Source of the DNA: DATJOJ01 sp035507035
GTDB lineage: Bacteria > Acidobacteriota > Terriglobia > Terriglobales > Acidobacteriaceae
Direction of reading: 5' to 3'
DNA length: 64,000 bases
Assembly: GCA_035507035.1 (NCBI GenBank)
Contig: DATJOJ010000048.1
Coordinates: 248,001-312,000 of the forward strand
This document shows, piece by piece, positions 1 through 8,399 of this stretch. Position numbers and translations under genes: made by a program. Each line of letters opens with the position of its first letter. Position 1 is the first letter of the stretch. The notes beneath the pieces were generated by a model. It had not been told where the DNA came from and did no database searches. It saw nothing but the letters and a program-made list of their open reading frames with translations.

Positions 1-1359
1 GAACAGGGCGCTATGGACGCGACCACCAACAACGTCGCCAACGTCAATACGCCGGATTACTGCCGGCAACAACCCGTTTTGTCAGAAAACGACGCCATCC
101 AGGTGGCCGGGCTGAGTTACGGCACAGGCGTCTCGCTGCAACAACTCCAGAGTATTCGCGATCCCGTACTACAACTGCGAATCGAGGAGGAAACTCAACA
201 GCAAGGGCAGTTGAACGCCTATTTGACGGCCATGCAACAAGCCCAAACACAGTTCACCACAAGCAGCAGCGACATCGGCACGGAGATTAACAACTTCTTT
301 AGTAGCCTCAGTCAGCTTGCCACCGATCCCACGAATCTGTCTTTGCGGCAGGGCGTGCTGACTGCAGCCGGAGATATGACGCAGGCATTCAACAACGCAG
401 CGGACAATCTTCAGCAGCAGCAGTCTAACTTGGATCTCAGCGTGGTGCAGGATGTGCAGCAGGTCAACGTGCTTACCGGCCAGATTGCCACACTTAACAA
501 TCAGATCAGCCAACTTCAGGGAACGAACCAGGATGCAAGTTCTCTGCTCGATCAGCGGGACGTCTTAATCGGCCAGCTTTCAGGACTGATTGATGTCTCG
601 ACCATTCCGGAGGACAATAGCGTCGCCCTTACGACTTCCAGTGGAACGCCGTTAGTGGTCGGCGGGCAGAGTTTCGCGCTGAGCACTCAAGTCAACTCTG
701 CCGGCCTGCACGATATCTATTCGCAAAGCACTGACATCACCTCGGAATTAACCTCCGGCGCCATGGCGGGATTGATTCAGGCCCGCGACCAGACCATTCC
801 GGGGCTGGAATCAAACCTTGACACCTTGGCGGCGGGCTTGAGTAACTCACTGAATGCGGCCAACACGGGTGGCTATGACCAGAACGGCGATCCCTACGGC
901 GGCTTCGATCTAAATGGCAACCCAGGAGGAAATCTTTTTGTGGCTCCGCCCGCGTCGGGGCAAGGGGCTGCTGCCGCCATGACTATCGCGATTACCGACC
1001 CAAGACTGATTGCGGCGAGTTCTGATCCCAATTCCCCTGGTAGCAATGGCAATGTTGCGAATCTATCCGCCGTGCAAAGCGATACGGTGATCAACGGTCA
1101 AACCCCGAGCAATTTCTATTCGAACATTGTCTTTGACGTCGGTAATGACGTCTCCAACAGTTCGGCGGAGCTGAGCGCTTCTCAGGCGATTCTCAATCAG
1201 CTGCAGGATCAGCGATCCAGTATTTCCGGAGTTTCTCTTAACGAAGAAGCCGCCAACATGGTTCAGTTCCAAAACGCCTTCGACGCTGCCGCCCAGGTAG
1301 TCACCACCATCAATGACCTGCTTTATACCGTGATCAATATGGGGACATTAACAGGATGA
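1..1359 (+). CDS. flgK: Flagellar hook-associated protein 1 (FlgK), 5' end cut by window edge
   Basis: FlgK is the first hook-filament junction protein of the flagellum. The reading frame is open from base 1 (EQGAMDATTNNVANVNTP), so the Met at base 13 is internal and roughly 25-30 N-terminal residues lie outside the window. The visible D0 motif ATTNNVANVNTPDY is the flagellar rod/hook/HAP N-terminal signature. The C-terminus (NEEAANMVQFQNAFDAAAQVV) is the matching FlgK C-terminal helix that packs with it. The centre is Gln/Ser/Asn-rich, as usual for HAPs. It overlaps flgL by 4 bases (ATGA), implying translational coupling. The assignment is firm; only the start is missing. Confidence 0.95.
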   Translation, partial: EQGAMDATTNNVANVNTPDYCRQQPVLSENDAIQVAGLSYGTGVSLQQLQSIRDPVLQLRIEEETQQQGQLNAYLTAMQQAQTQFTTSSSDIGTEINNFFSSLSQLATDPTNLSLRQGVLTAAGDMTQAFNNAADNLQQQQSNLDLSVVQDVQQVNVLTGQIATLNNQISQLQGTNQDASSLLDQRDVLIGQLSGLIDVSTIPEDNSVALTTSSGTPLVVGGQSFALSTQVNSAGLHDIYSQSTDITSELTSGAMAGLIQARDQTIPGLESNLDTLAAGLSNSLNAANTGGYDQNGDPYGGFDLNGNPGGNLFVAPPASGQGAAAAMTIAITDPRLIAASSDPNSPGSNGNVANLSAVQSDTVINGQTPSNFYSNIVFDVGNDVSNSSAELSASQAILNQLQDQRSSISGVSLNEEAANMVQFQNAFDAAAQVVTTINDLLYTVINMGTLTG

Positions 1360-2255
1360 GCAGCATTCGAGTGAACCCTTATCCCATGCCAGACATTCTG
1401 GACGCGCTGGAAAAGCTGCAACAACAGCAGGACACAGCCACCTTGGAGCTCTCGACTGGCAGCACCATCAACAAGCCCTCAGACAATCCCGCTGGTGCCG
1501 CCGAACAGGTGATGGTTCAAGAGTCATCCAGTCTGAACGACACCTATCAGCAAAGCATTAGCAGCATTACTGGCCAGCTCTCGACGGCCCAGTCAACTCT
1601 GAGTTCGGTAGTCACGGCATTGCAGCGTGCGATCAGCTTGGGTACAGAGGGGGCGAACGGTACTCTTTCCGATTCCGACCGGGCGGACCTATCAGAGGAA
1701 GTTAGCGGGATCCAAAGCCAACTGGTTAGCCTGGCCAACACTTCTTATCAAGGGCAGTACATCTTTGCCGGTACTGCCAATACGCAGCCGTTCGTGGTGG
1801 ACTCGCAATCTGCTTCGGGAGTGAGCTATAACGGAAATCAAGGCACAAACTCGGTCGCGATTGGAGCCGGCTACTCTGTGCAAGTGAACCTTCCGGGATC
1901 GCAAGTATTCAGCCAGCCGGGGGCGGACGTATTTCAAGCGATCAACGATCTCATCAATGCATTGAATACGAACACCAATATCGGCAGCACGGTCAGCGAA
2001 GTTAGCGACGCCCTAAATAATGTGTCAGCCCAGCAAGCCTTTTTCGGAAATGCTCTCAACCAAACCCAGGCACAGCAAACCTACTTAGGAACAGAGAAGG
2101 TGGATCTAAGCCAGGAGCAGAATGCCATAAGCGCGGCGGACGTTTCCATAGTTGCAAGCCAAGTCTCGAGCGACTCAACCGCTTTGAATGCCACACTGTC
2201 GGCCATCGCTGATATACCGCAAAATTCTTTGTTTGATTATCTGAGCAAGATGTGA
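1356..2255 (+). CDS. flgL: Flagellar hook-associated protein 3 (FlgL)
   Basis: FlgL is the second junction protein between hook and filament, a truncated flagellin-like protein exported by the flagellar type III apparatus. The protein has 299 residues, normal for the family. The N-terminus carries the flagellin-like helix (ATLELSTGSTINKPSDNPAG near residues 28-47), and the C-terminus has the paired helix ending in NATLSAIADIPQNSLFDYL. The start ATG overlaps the flgK stop by 4 bases, so the pair is cotranslated. The next gene is convergent, and no clear terminator is visible in the 37 bases between them. Confidence 0.94.
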   Translation: MSSIRVNPYPMPDILDALEKLQQQQDTATLELSTGSTINKPSDNPAGAAEQVMVQESSSLNDTYQQSISSITGQLSTAQSTLSSVVTALQRAISLGTEGANGTLSDSDRADLSEEVSGIQSQLVSLANTSYQGQYIFAGTANTQPFVVDSQSASGVSYNGNQGTNSVAIGAGYSVQVNLPGSQVFSQPGADVFQAINDLINALNTNTNIGSTVSEVSDALNNVSAQQAFFGNALNQTQAQQTYLGTEKVDLSQEQNAISAADVSIVASQVSSDSTALNATLSAIADIPQNSLFDYLSKM

Positions 2256-2292
2256 AACTGCACATGCCTTACTTGGAATTATCCTGGTTTGA

Positions 2293-2646
2293 TTAAGCGC
2301 CGTGATGCTGGGCGTTGGCCCATGCTTGCGAACGTTGCTGATGCTCGCAGCGATCTCGCAGTCTGCCTTTTTCCGCTAAGAGGTGGCCATGCAAGGCAGG
2401 TAAAATCTGCGCTAGCTGTCGCAGGTGGTTTTGATATCGCAGGATTTCCGCTTGGAGGGATGGCTGCAGCGCGGAATGCGATTGTAATGCCTCCAGGCAA
2501 GAACGAGCCTGCAGCAGAATTTTTCGGAGATTCGCGAACCCATCGTGTCTCATGGCATTCAGGCGGTTTTTCCGCAACCGCGCCAGCCCCTGGCTTAAGC
2601 CTTGATTCAAGCGTTGAAGTTCTTGTTCAGGGTTCACGTCTGCCAC
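2293..2646 (-). CDS. Small helical protein of the fliD-fliS operon (possible flagellar chaperone)
   Basis: This 117-residue protein is Leu/Gln/Arg-rich, without signal peptide or membrane segment, and is predicted to be almost entirely helical (for example QRLNQGLSQGLARLRKNRL). It follows fliS and overlaps its end by 13 bases with a GTG start preceded by GGGA; a second GTG at 2637 would give a 4-base GTGA overlap instead. FliT/FlgN-like chaperones are small helical proteins that often occupy this position after fliS, so that role is a plausible inference. I recognise no family motif, so the function is not assigned. Confidence 0.65.
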   Translation of the reverse strand: MADVNPEQELQRLNQGLSQGLARLRKNRLNAMRHDGFANLRKILLQARSCLEALQSHSALQPSLQAEILRYQNHLRQLAQILPALHGHLLAEKGRLRDRCEHQQRSQAWANAQHHGA

Positions 2647-3074
2647 TTTCGTCCCGTTGACCCTTCAGGCGAACTAACCGCGACGTCTCCTGCCGGCTTG
2701 GGTGTGCTCTCAGCGCGATCCACCTGAATCCAGGCATCGCGCAGGCTGAGAAGATTTTCGATCAGCGTCTGCAGGATTTCTTTCGAGGCGTGCGCATGGG
2801 CCTGCACGAGTTGCGCGCGCAGAACCTTGTATAAATGTTCGAGATTCTGCGCTACCTTCCCGCCTTGCTCCATGTCCAAGGTGCTTTGCAAGTGGCCGAG
2901 AATCAGGATGGCGTGATTGATGTAACGGGTGCGAACCTCGATTTGTCTCGCTTCCATCGCCTGCGCCGCACAGCGCAAATCTTCGATGATTTGCTCGTAA
3001 AGCAGGACAACCAAGCCGACCCGGCTGGCTCCACGCACCGCGTTCTCACGGTAAAGGGTTCGAACGTTCGGCAT
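2634..3074 (-). CDS. fliS: Flagellar export chaperone FliS
   Basis: FliS is the cytosolic chaperone that binds the disordered C-terminus of flagellin and prevents premature polymerisation. The 146-residue product shows the family pattern: an N-terminal YRENAV segment (near residue 7), then LLYEQIIEDLRCA, helix YINHAILILGHLQSTLD and NLEHLYKVLRAQLVQAH. A charged tail (RAESTPKPAGDV) is unstructured. The start is taken at ATG 3074, directly after the fliD stop; an in-frame TTG at 3092 lies inside fliD and has no ribosome site. The gene lies in the fliC/fliD reverse block, matching its partner. Confidence 0.92.
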   Translation of the reverse strand: MPNVRTLYRENAVRGASRVGLVVLLYEQIIEDLRCAAQAMEARQIEVRTRYINHAILILGHLQSTLDMEQGGKVAQNLEHLYKVLRAQLVQAHAHASKEILQTLIENLLSLRDAWIQVDRAESTPKPAGDVAVSSPEGSTGRKWQT

Positions 3075-3075
3075 A

Positions 3076-4878
3076 TCAGGATCCTGAAGCACTCGACGTG
3101 CCAGAATTCGAATTGCTGCTCGAACCGGAGGTCGGCGTGGAATTGGAGTTTTGGGAACTGCTGGAGCTGCTTAGGCCAAGCGTGCCGAGCTGTTCGGTCA
3201 CTTCCTGAAGCAGGTAGGGATATTCTTCGAGGGAGGCATTGAGATTATTGTATTCCTGAAGCAGTTCCTGCTTCTGAGAAGCCAATTGGGTCTGAAACGC
3301 GTTGATCTGGTTGGTGAGGTCGGTTTGCTCGGCTTGATTTTGAGTTAGATCAACGTTCAACAGACCGCTGGTCGGATTGGTCAATTGCGTGAGATCCGTG
3401 TTAAAGCTGTTAGCAAATCCATTCGACGATGAGCCCTGAAAGAGAGTCTGCACCGCGTCGGGGTTGCTCTGGAGAGTGTTGCTGAGTGTAGTGCTGTCCA
3501 CGGTCAAGGTACCGTCGTCGTTCATGTTGATGCCGAGCGATGCGAGGTTGACGATGCCGCTATTGCCAGTGACTGAGTAAGTTACGTCGTTCAGCAGACT
3601 GGACTGCAGCAAACTCAAAGCCGTGTCGGAGCCCAAAGGTCCTTGTTCGCCGGTACTTTGGTTGACGGCGAATTGTTGGTTGAGGTCGGTAATCACCTTG
3701 TTGTACGCGGAAACGAAGTTGTTCAATGCAGTAGTGACGCCATCGGTGTTCATCCCGACCGAAACCGTGACAGGCATGTCTTGATATGCACTCACCAGGT
3801 TTAGCGTTAGGTTGGGAATAGCTCCGGTAATGGTGTTGGTAGTGCTGCTAAAGGGAACTCCGTCCACGGTGAATGTCGCATTGCCTCCACCCACCGGGGT
3901 TTCAAAGGTAAGATCAGTCGCCGCATTTGCAACGGTCGTAAGAGTCGTGTTGTTGCTGGTGAAGGCCAATGCTCCGGCCGCCCCTTGTGCCTGGCTGGAG
4001 ATGCTCAGATGATACCCGTTGGAATCCTGAACTACGGTCGCGGTAACGCCCCAATTGTTCTGCGTGCTCTGAGTGTTGATGTAGCTGGCAAGAGTGTTGA
4101 GTGTGTCGTTACTGCCCGCGGTGATAGGAATGTCTTCGGTGGAGCCGCTGGAACCACCGATTTGCAGTTGGATGTCGCCATTCTGTTGCCCGCCAGGCAA
4201 AATTGAGCTGTCAGCGCCGGATAAATCTGCCGTCGACAGTGCTCCGGTGGTGGTATTGGTGGTGATGGCTAGGGCTCCAGCGGTTCCCGTAGCGGTGCTA
4301 TAGATGGCCAGCCGGGCCCCGTTGGCGTCATTCAGAACTGAGGCCGTGACTCCCCATTTGCCAGCAGTAGATTGTTGATTGATGTAGCTGGCCAGGGTGG
4401 TGAGCGTGTCATTGCCTCCGGGAGTGATAGGGATATCGTAAGTGGTTCCGCTGGCTCCTCCGACCTGCAGTTGCAGATCGCCCCCGGTCGCTCCACTAGG
4501 CAAAATGGACGCACTTGCGCTGGAGACAGGGTCGGTATATACAGTTCCAGCGGTTGCGAGGGTGCTAACCACGACAGTGTGGTTCCCAGCAGTCGCTGAG
4601 GGCTGTGCGGTTGCCGTGAGAATGCCGGGCTCCGATGAAGTGGCTGACATGCCCGCCAGGGCGCCCAGGGGATCGGCAAGCGACTGCACTGCGGTGGCTA
4701 GGCTGCTGAGATCGGTGCTGATGCTGGTTAAGTCGCTTGCCTGGGTTTGCAATGTGCTCTGCTGGTTCTGCCAAACGGTCAACTCGCCGCTTTCCTGAGC
4801 CTGAATCTGACTGACGACCGAGTCGACGTCGATCCCATTTCCGTTAAGCAGAGTTGAGGCGTTAAAGGTGATACCCAT
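3076..4878 (-). CDS. fliD: Flagellar filament cap protein FliD
   Basis: FliD forms the distal cap that folds and inserts flagellin. The product has 600 residues. The N-terminal FliD_N region begins FNASTLLNGNGIDVDSVV and is followed by a coiled segment. The C-terminal FliD_C region includes LNNFVSAYNKVITDLNQQ and SLGINMNDDGTLTVD. The middle carries two tandem Flagellin_IN-type units (about residues 122-210 and 222-312) that are strikingly similar to each other. The tail is a Ser/Asn/Thr-rich low-complexity stretch. The start ATG has a ribosome site (GGAGAAAA). fliS follows directly. Confidence 0.95.
   Translation of the reverse strand: MGITFNASTLLNGNGIDVDSVVSQIQAQESGELTVWQNQQSTLQTQASDLTSISTDLSSLATAVQSLADPLGALAGMSATSSEPGILTATAQPSATAGNHTVVVSTLATAGTVYTDPVSSASASILPSGATGGDLQLQVGGASGTTYDIPITPGGNDTLTTLASYINQQSTAGKWGVTASVLNDANGARLAIYSTATGTAGALAITTNTTTGALSTADLSGADSSILPGGQQNGDIQLQIGGSSGSTEDIPITAGSNDTLNTLASYINTQSTQNNWGVTATVVQDSNGYHLSISSQAQGAAGALAFTSNNTTLTTVANAATDLTFETPVGGGNATFTVDGVPFSSTTNTITGAIPNLTLNLVSAYQDMPVTVSVGMNTDGVTTALNNFVSAYNKVITDLNQQFAVNQSTGEQGPLGSDTALSLLQSSLLNDVTYSVTGNSGIVNLASLGINMNDDGTLTVDSTTLSNTLQSNPDAVQTLFQGSSSNGFANSFNTDLTQLTNPTSGLLNVDLTQNQAEQTDLTNQINAFQTQLASQKQELLQEYNNLNASLEEYPYLLQEVTEQLGTLGLSSSSSSQNSNSTPTSGSSSNSNSGTSSASGS
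3943..4515 (-). repeat. Tandem internal duplication inside fliD
   Basis: Two consecutive units of about 90 residues (roughly 4249-4515 and 3943-4215, read on the reverse strand) share the pattern SILP.G...GD.QLQ.GG.SG.T.DIPIT.G.NDTL.TLASYIN.QST...WGVTA. They code for the variable surface domain of the cap protein, so this is a coding duplication and not a mobile element. Confidence 0.85.
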
Positions 4879-5003
4879 CGTTTTCTCCCATTTCCTACTT
4901 GCAATTCCACTGCATTTTGCTTGAGGTCGAGGCTTTTGAACCTGCCTTGCGGTGGGCGAGCGTGTCAGTTAGAAACGGAGTTCCAAAGTGGTGCAAATAA
5001 AGC

Positions 5004-5035
5004 GCAGAGAGGGCGAATCATTTCGCCCTCTCTGC
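5004..5035 (-). terminator. Rho-independent terminator of fliC
   Basis: A perfect 14-bp stem (left arm 5004-5017, right arm 5022-5035) with the 4-base loop TCAT lies 7 bases beyond the fliC stop. On the reverse strand it is followed by GCTTTATTTGC, a modest T-rich tail. It separates fliC from fliD, so the two reverse genes probably have separate promoters. Confidence 0.85.
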
Positions 5036-5042
5036 AACTGGC

Positions 5043-6236
5043 TTACTGGAGCAGCTTAAGCACTAGCTGCTGCATCTGGTTGGCTTGCGCCAGAGCCGAG
5101 ATGCCGGTCTGTTCCAGGATGGAGTACTTGCTCATGTTAGCCACGGTCGTGGGAATGTCTGCCGCGGTGATGGTGTCTTCGGCAGAAGTTAGGTTTTGCA
5201 CTTGGGCATTGACCACGTTGCTGGCTGCGGTCAACTGGTTGGATTTCGCGCCCAATTCGCCACGAATGCTCGCGACATCGGCAATGGCAGTGTTGATGGT
5301 CTGTAACACTGTCTGCGTGGCGCTGGTGCCACCAGTGAGGTCTGTGCCGGTCAGGTCTGCAGGGTGCAGGCCGTTGGCATCAGTGAAGCTGGTGGTCAAT
5401 CCACCAATGGTAACGCCGATGGTGTAATCGCCGCTTGCGGTTGAGTCGCCGAGGAAGATGTCCGTTGTGGCTGAACCGGTAACAGTTGGGTTGCTAAAGG
5501 TTCCCAACACAGTTTCGGTGTTGGCTGCGCCCGTAGCAATATCATTGTTGCCGCTGGGATCAACTACCACGAGTTCTCCGGCTTGACTGCCGCTCGTACC
5601 AATGTAGGCCTGCAAGCCGGCGGAGTCTGTGGCGGGATTGTTAATGGCACTGATCAGGTCGCCCACAGTGTCGCCGTCGGCTTCATCATAAGTAAAGGTT
5701 TTGCCTCCAGCGGTGAACTGCACAGTAGTGCCCGCGCCGGTGAGTGCTGTATCGGGCGTTAATGCCGTCGTGGCGCCTCCATTCGAGACCCATTCGTTGA
5801 GGTCGGGGCCGCTCGCAGTCTTGAAGACCTGCTGGCCGTTATATGTGGTGCTGGTGCCAATCTGCGTGATTTCCGACAGAATGTTCTGGTACTCGGCATC
5901 CAGAGCGCTCGTCTGAGAGCTCCCCAAGCCGCCGTTGGCGGCTTCGGTCGCCAGTGTGACAGCCCGGTTGAGCAGACTAGTGACCTGAGCTAATGCGCCA
6001 TCGGCGAGTTGCAGTTCACCGATTCCATCATTAGCGTTGGCGGCCGATTGGGTAAGTGCGGTGACGTTAGCCTGCAGGCCATTAGCGATCGCCAGACCGG
6101 CAGCGTCATCAGCGCCGTTGTTGATGCGGGAGCCCGAGGATAATTGCGCCAGGGTCTTCTGCATCGCGGCGTTCGTGATGTTCAGTTGATTTTCCGCCGC
6201 CAAGGACGGAATATTATTGAGAATACTGAAAGCCAT
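5043..6236 (-). CDS. fliC: Flagellin
   Basis: This is the main filament subunit, 397 residues. The conserved N-terminal D0/D1 region includes NQLNITNAAMQKTLAQLSSG and NNGADDAAGLAIANGL. The C-terminal D0 helix ends NQMQQLVLKLLQ. The variable centre (about residues 140-300) is Gly/Thr/Asp-rich and bears FTYDEADGDTVGDLISAIN, a Flagellin_IN-like unit. A strong ribosome site (GGGGAGGAAAT) precedes the ATG, and a sigma-28-type promoter lies at 6344-6370. A single flagellin gene is seen in the window. Confidence 0.96.
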   Translation of the reverse strand: MAFSILNNIPSLAAENQLNITNAAMQKTLAQLSSGSRINNGADDAAGLAIANGLQANVTALTQSAANANDGIGELQLADGALAQVTSLLNRAVTLATEAANGGLGSSQTSALDAEYQNILSEITQIGTSTTYNGQQVFKTASGPDLNEWVSNGGATTALTPDTALTGAGTTVQFTAGGKTFTYDEADGDTVGDLISAINNPATDSAGLQAYIGTSGSQAGELVVVDPSGNNDIATGAANTETVLGTFSNPTVTGSATTDIFLGDSTASGDYTIGVTIGGLTTSFTDANGLHPADLTGTDLTGGTSATQTVLQTINTAIADVASIRGELGAKSNQLTAASNVVNAQVQNLTSAEDTITAADIPTTVANMSKYSILEQTGISALAQANQMQQLVLKLLQ

Positions 6237-6343
6237 ATTTCCTCCCCTTCTTGATTAAACCGGTTCCGTTGGTGGAATCGCCCGCTTTCGCGTCAGTTCC
6301 CGTTCCTTGGTGGCGGAACCTGATTTTTGACTCTCATTGCATC

Positions 6344-6370
6344 CCATCGGCGGGTTCTCAACGGGCTTTA
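6344..6370 (-). promoter_or_regulatory. Sigma-28 (FliA)-type promoter of fliC
   Basis: On the reverse strand the sequence reads TAAAGCCC, an 11-base spacer, then GCCGATGG. This fits the FliA consensus TAAAGTTT-N11-GCCGATAA. It lies about 108 bases before the fliC ATG, leaving a leader of about 100 bases. Confidence 0.8.
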
Positions 6371-6412
6371 GGCATCCGCGCTCCAAAGGCCCGCGGACTT
6401 CTGTAACCAAGA

Positions 6413-6435
6413 AGGTTATGGCTCGGCCATAACCT
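6413..6435. repeat. Perfect inverted repeat overlapping the flbD -35 region
   Basis: The arms AGGTTATGGC and GCCATAACCT are 10-bp perfect complements around the loop TCG. The right arm overlaps the -35 element of the flbD promoter (6430-6437), and the repeat sits between the divergent fliC and flbD promoters. It could be an operator for a flagellar regulator, or a hairpin; no regulator is identified. Confidence 0.55.
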
Positions 6436-6456
6436 CTCTTTTCGCTTCGCCGATGA
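6430..6456 (+). promoter_or_regulatory. Sigma-28-like promoter of flbD-motAB
   Basis: The sequence reads TAACCTCT, an 11-base spacer, then GCCGATGA, about 50 bases before flbD. The -10 half is close to the FliA consensus and the -35 half is weaker. The exact 11-base spacing matches the other sites in this window. Confidence 0.6.
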
Positions 6457-6506
6457 AATAAGAAAGACCACGGCCAGCTCGCGGACGTGTCTGCGGAGAA
6501 ACGCAC

Positions 6507-6752
6507 ATGATCCAACTCACTCGGCTTAACAACAGTCCTTTCATGGTGAATTCGGATCTGATCAAATTCGTTGAACAATCTCCGGATACCGTTATCACGC
6601 TCCTGAACAACGAAAAGATTTTGGTGCGGGAAAAAGCCGACGCGGTACTGGAGCGGATTATCCGGTTTCGGCAGGCGATTCTCGCTGGACACGCCGAAAG
6701 CCTTGTGGCCGAAGACAAACCCGCTGATGCCGAAACGCCGTCCGAAAGGTAG
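6507..6752 (+). CDS. flbD: Small flagellar protein FlbD
   Basis: FlbD here is the small (about 80-residue) protein family found before motA in many flagellar loci; it is unrelated to the NtrC-like Caulobacter regulator of the same name. The 81-residue product shows the family start MIQLTRLNNSPFMVNSDLIK, then SPDTVITLLNNEKILV. It is cytoplasmic and its role is poorly defined. motA follows 5 bases after the stop, implying one transcript flbD-motA-motB from the sigma-28-like site upstream. Confidence 0.9.
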   Translation: MIQLTRLNNSPFMVNSDLIKFVEQSPDTVITLLNNEKILVREKADAVLERIIRFRQAILAGHAESLVAEDKPADAETPSER

Positions 6753-6757
6753 GGGCC

Positions 6758-7543
6758 GTGGACAAAGCCAGTTGGGGCGGCCTAATTCTGGGACTGATGG
6801 GAGTGATCGGCGGGCTGCTGCTCGAAGGCGGCAACCTCGCGCAGGTATTGCAGCCCACTGCCGCCATCATTGTTTTCGGCGGCACGGTGGGAGCCGTGTT
6901 GATCCAGTTTCCTTTGCCGGTAGTGCTGAAAGCAGTTCGCCGCCTTGGCCGAGTCTTTTTGCAGCCGACGTCTGATCCTCAGGAGTTAGTGCGAGAGTTA
7001 GTCAAGTACGCCAATCGCGCGCGTCGCTCCGGAATCATTTCGCTGGATGATGAACTGGAACATATCCACGAACCGTTTCTCAAGAAATCGTTGATGCTGG
7101 CGGTCGATGGGACAGAGCCGCAGGAACTGCGCAGCATGATGGAACTCGAGCTGCAAAACCAGGCGGATCGCGAGGAAAAGATTCCCCAGGTTTTCGAGTC
7201 GGCGGGAGGTTTCTCGCCGACGATCGGAATCATCGGCGCTGTCATGGGCCTGATTCAGGTGATGCAGCACTTGGACAAAATCGACGAAGTGGGACGCGGC
7301 ATCGCGGTCGCGTTCGTGGCGACAATTTATGGAGTCGGTGCGGCAAATCTCTTCTTCTTACCCACTGCTGGAAAATTGCGCATTCGCATGCGCGAGGAAC
7401 AGGTATTGCGAGAAATGACTCTGGAAGGAGTGGCATCGATTTTGGAAGGCATGAATCCGCGCATGCTGGAAACTCGTCTGCTTGGCTTTCTGGCTGAAGA
7501 GAAATCTGCTGCCGGCAAACCGCAGCCAACACTACCGGTATGA
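6758..7543 (+). CDS. motA: Flagellar motor stator protein MotA
   Basis: MotA is the inner-membrane stator subunit that, with MotB, conducts ions and drives the rotor. The 261-residue product begins at GTG 6758 with AGGGG just upstream. Membrane segments lie near residues 5-23 and 30-50. A cytoplasmic loop carries the conserved charged region, and the later pair of segments includes GFSPTIGIIGAVMGLIQVM and FVATIYGVGAANLFFLP. The motB start overlaps the stop by 4 bases (ATGA), as expected for a stoichiometric stator pair. Confidence 0.95.
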   Translation: MDKASWGGLILGLMGVIGGLLLEGGNLAQVLQPTAAIIVFGGTVGAVLIQFPLPVVLKAVRRLGRVFLQPTSDPQELVRELVKYANRARRSGIISLDDELEHIHEPFLKKSLMLAVDGTEPQELRSMMELELQNQADREEKIPQVFESAGGFSPTIGIIGAVMGLIQVMQHLDKIDEVGRGIAVAFVATIYGVGAANLFFLPTAGKLRIRMREEQVLREMTLEGVASILEGMNPRMLETRLLGFLAEEKSAAGKPQPTLPV

Positions 7544-8289
7544 AGCCGCGAAGCAAAAATACTCCGCGCCTCAACCAGGACCGCTGGCTAGTCTCTTATG
7601 CCGATTTCATCACCTTGCTCTTCGCTTTTTTCGTAGTGCTGTACGCTGCAGCGGAAGTTGACAAAAAGAAAACCGCCCAGATTGCTATTTCTATCCAGAC
7701 TGCCTTTCAGCAACTCGGGGCGTTACCCGCTAGGCCGCTCCCATATTCGCCGCCGACAGCGGCGCCGCAATCGATACCCGCTGCACAGGTGGTCGCGCCT
7801 GAGAACAAACCAAGCGACGATCTGACGGATCTGCAAAACGAATTGCAGCAGGCCTTAGCCTCTGAAATTGCCCGCGGTGAAGTTGTTGTGCGTCCCGGGA
7901 CCGACGGCATCACAGTGAGTCTACGAGAAATTGGCTTTTTTGAGAGCGGCTCAGCGGGCATGAAAGCACGCTCCCAGGCTGCATTTCAGCGTATGGCCAA
8001 GCTACTGGCACAACATAAGTTCTCGATTCGAATCGAAGGCCACACCGACAACGTTCCGATTCATAACTCTCAGTTCGCTTCCAACTGGGAGCTTTCCACG
8101 GCACGAGCCACGGAGATGGTACGACTGTTAATCACCGAATACCAGATCCCGCCGGCACAGCTTTCGGCCGCCGGCTATGGCGAATTTCATCCGATTGCTA
8201 GCAACGAGACAGCAGAAGGCCGCGCCCAGAATCGCCGCGTGGATGTGGCGATCGTGGGGAAAGTGGGAGATGCTTCGGCTCGAAAGTAA
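7540..8289 (+). CDS. motB: Flagellar motor stator protein MotB
   Basis: MotB anchors the stator to peptidoglycan and carries the ion-binding aspartate. The 249-residue protein has a short basic N-terminus, then a single membrane span with the plug motif SYADFITLLFAFFVVLYA; the ion-binding Asp is residue 22. After a Pro/Ala linker comes an OmpA-like peptidoglycan domain with RIEGHTDNVPIHNSQFASNW and LSTARATEMV. It is translationally coupled to motA. The length and motifs are typical. Confidence 0.95.
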   Translation: MKPRSKNTPRLNQDRWLVSYADFITLLFAFFVVLYAAAEVDKKKTAQIAISIQTAFQQLGALPARPLPYSPPTAAPQSIPAAQVVAPENKPSDDLTDLQNELQQALASEIARGEVVVRPGTDGITVSLREIGFFESGSAGMKARSQAAFQRMAKLLAQHKFSIRIEGHTDNVPIHNSQFASNWELSTARATEMVRLLITEYQIPPAQLSAAGYGEFHPIASNETAEGRAQNRRVDVAIVGKVGDASARK

Positions 8290-8324
8290 CCGAGCCTTGC
8301 TTGCCTTCGCCGGTTACTCGGCCT

Positions 8325-8351
8325 TAAAGCATCTTGTCTTCCTGTCGATTG
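8325..8351 (+). promoter_or_regulatory. Sigma-28-like promoter upstream of the 8400 gene
   Basis: TAAAGCAT, an 11-base spacer and GTCGATTG keep the spacing of the fliC promoter with two changes in the -10 half. It lies about 50 bases before the ATG at 8400. Confidence 0.5.
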
Positions 8352-8399
8352 CTCCTACTAGACCGCGTTTGTGCCGAGAATGAAAAAGAAAAGGACGAA

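Noticed and set aside
4879..4930. Possible sigma-54 promoter before fliD on the reverse strand
   Set aside because: The -12-like TTGCA is present, but the invariant GG of the -24 element is missing.
6255..6692. 145-codon reverse frame upstream of fliC
   Set aside because: It overlaps both divergent promoters and flbD on the other strand and has no recognisable protein pattern.
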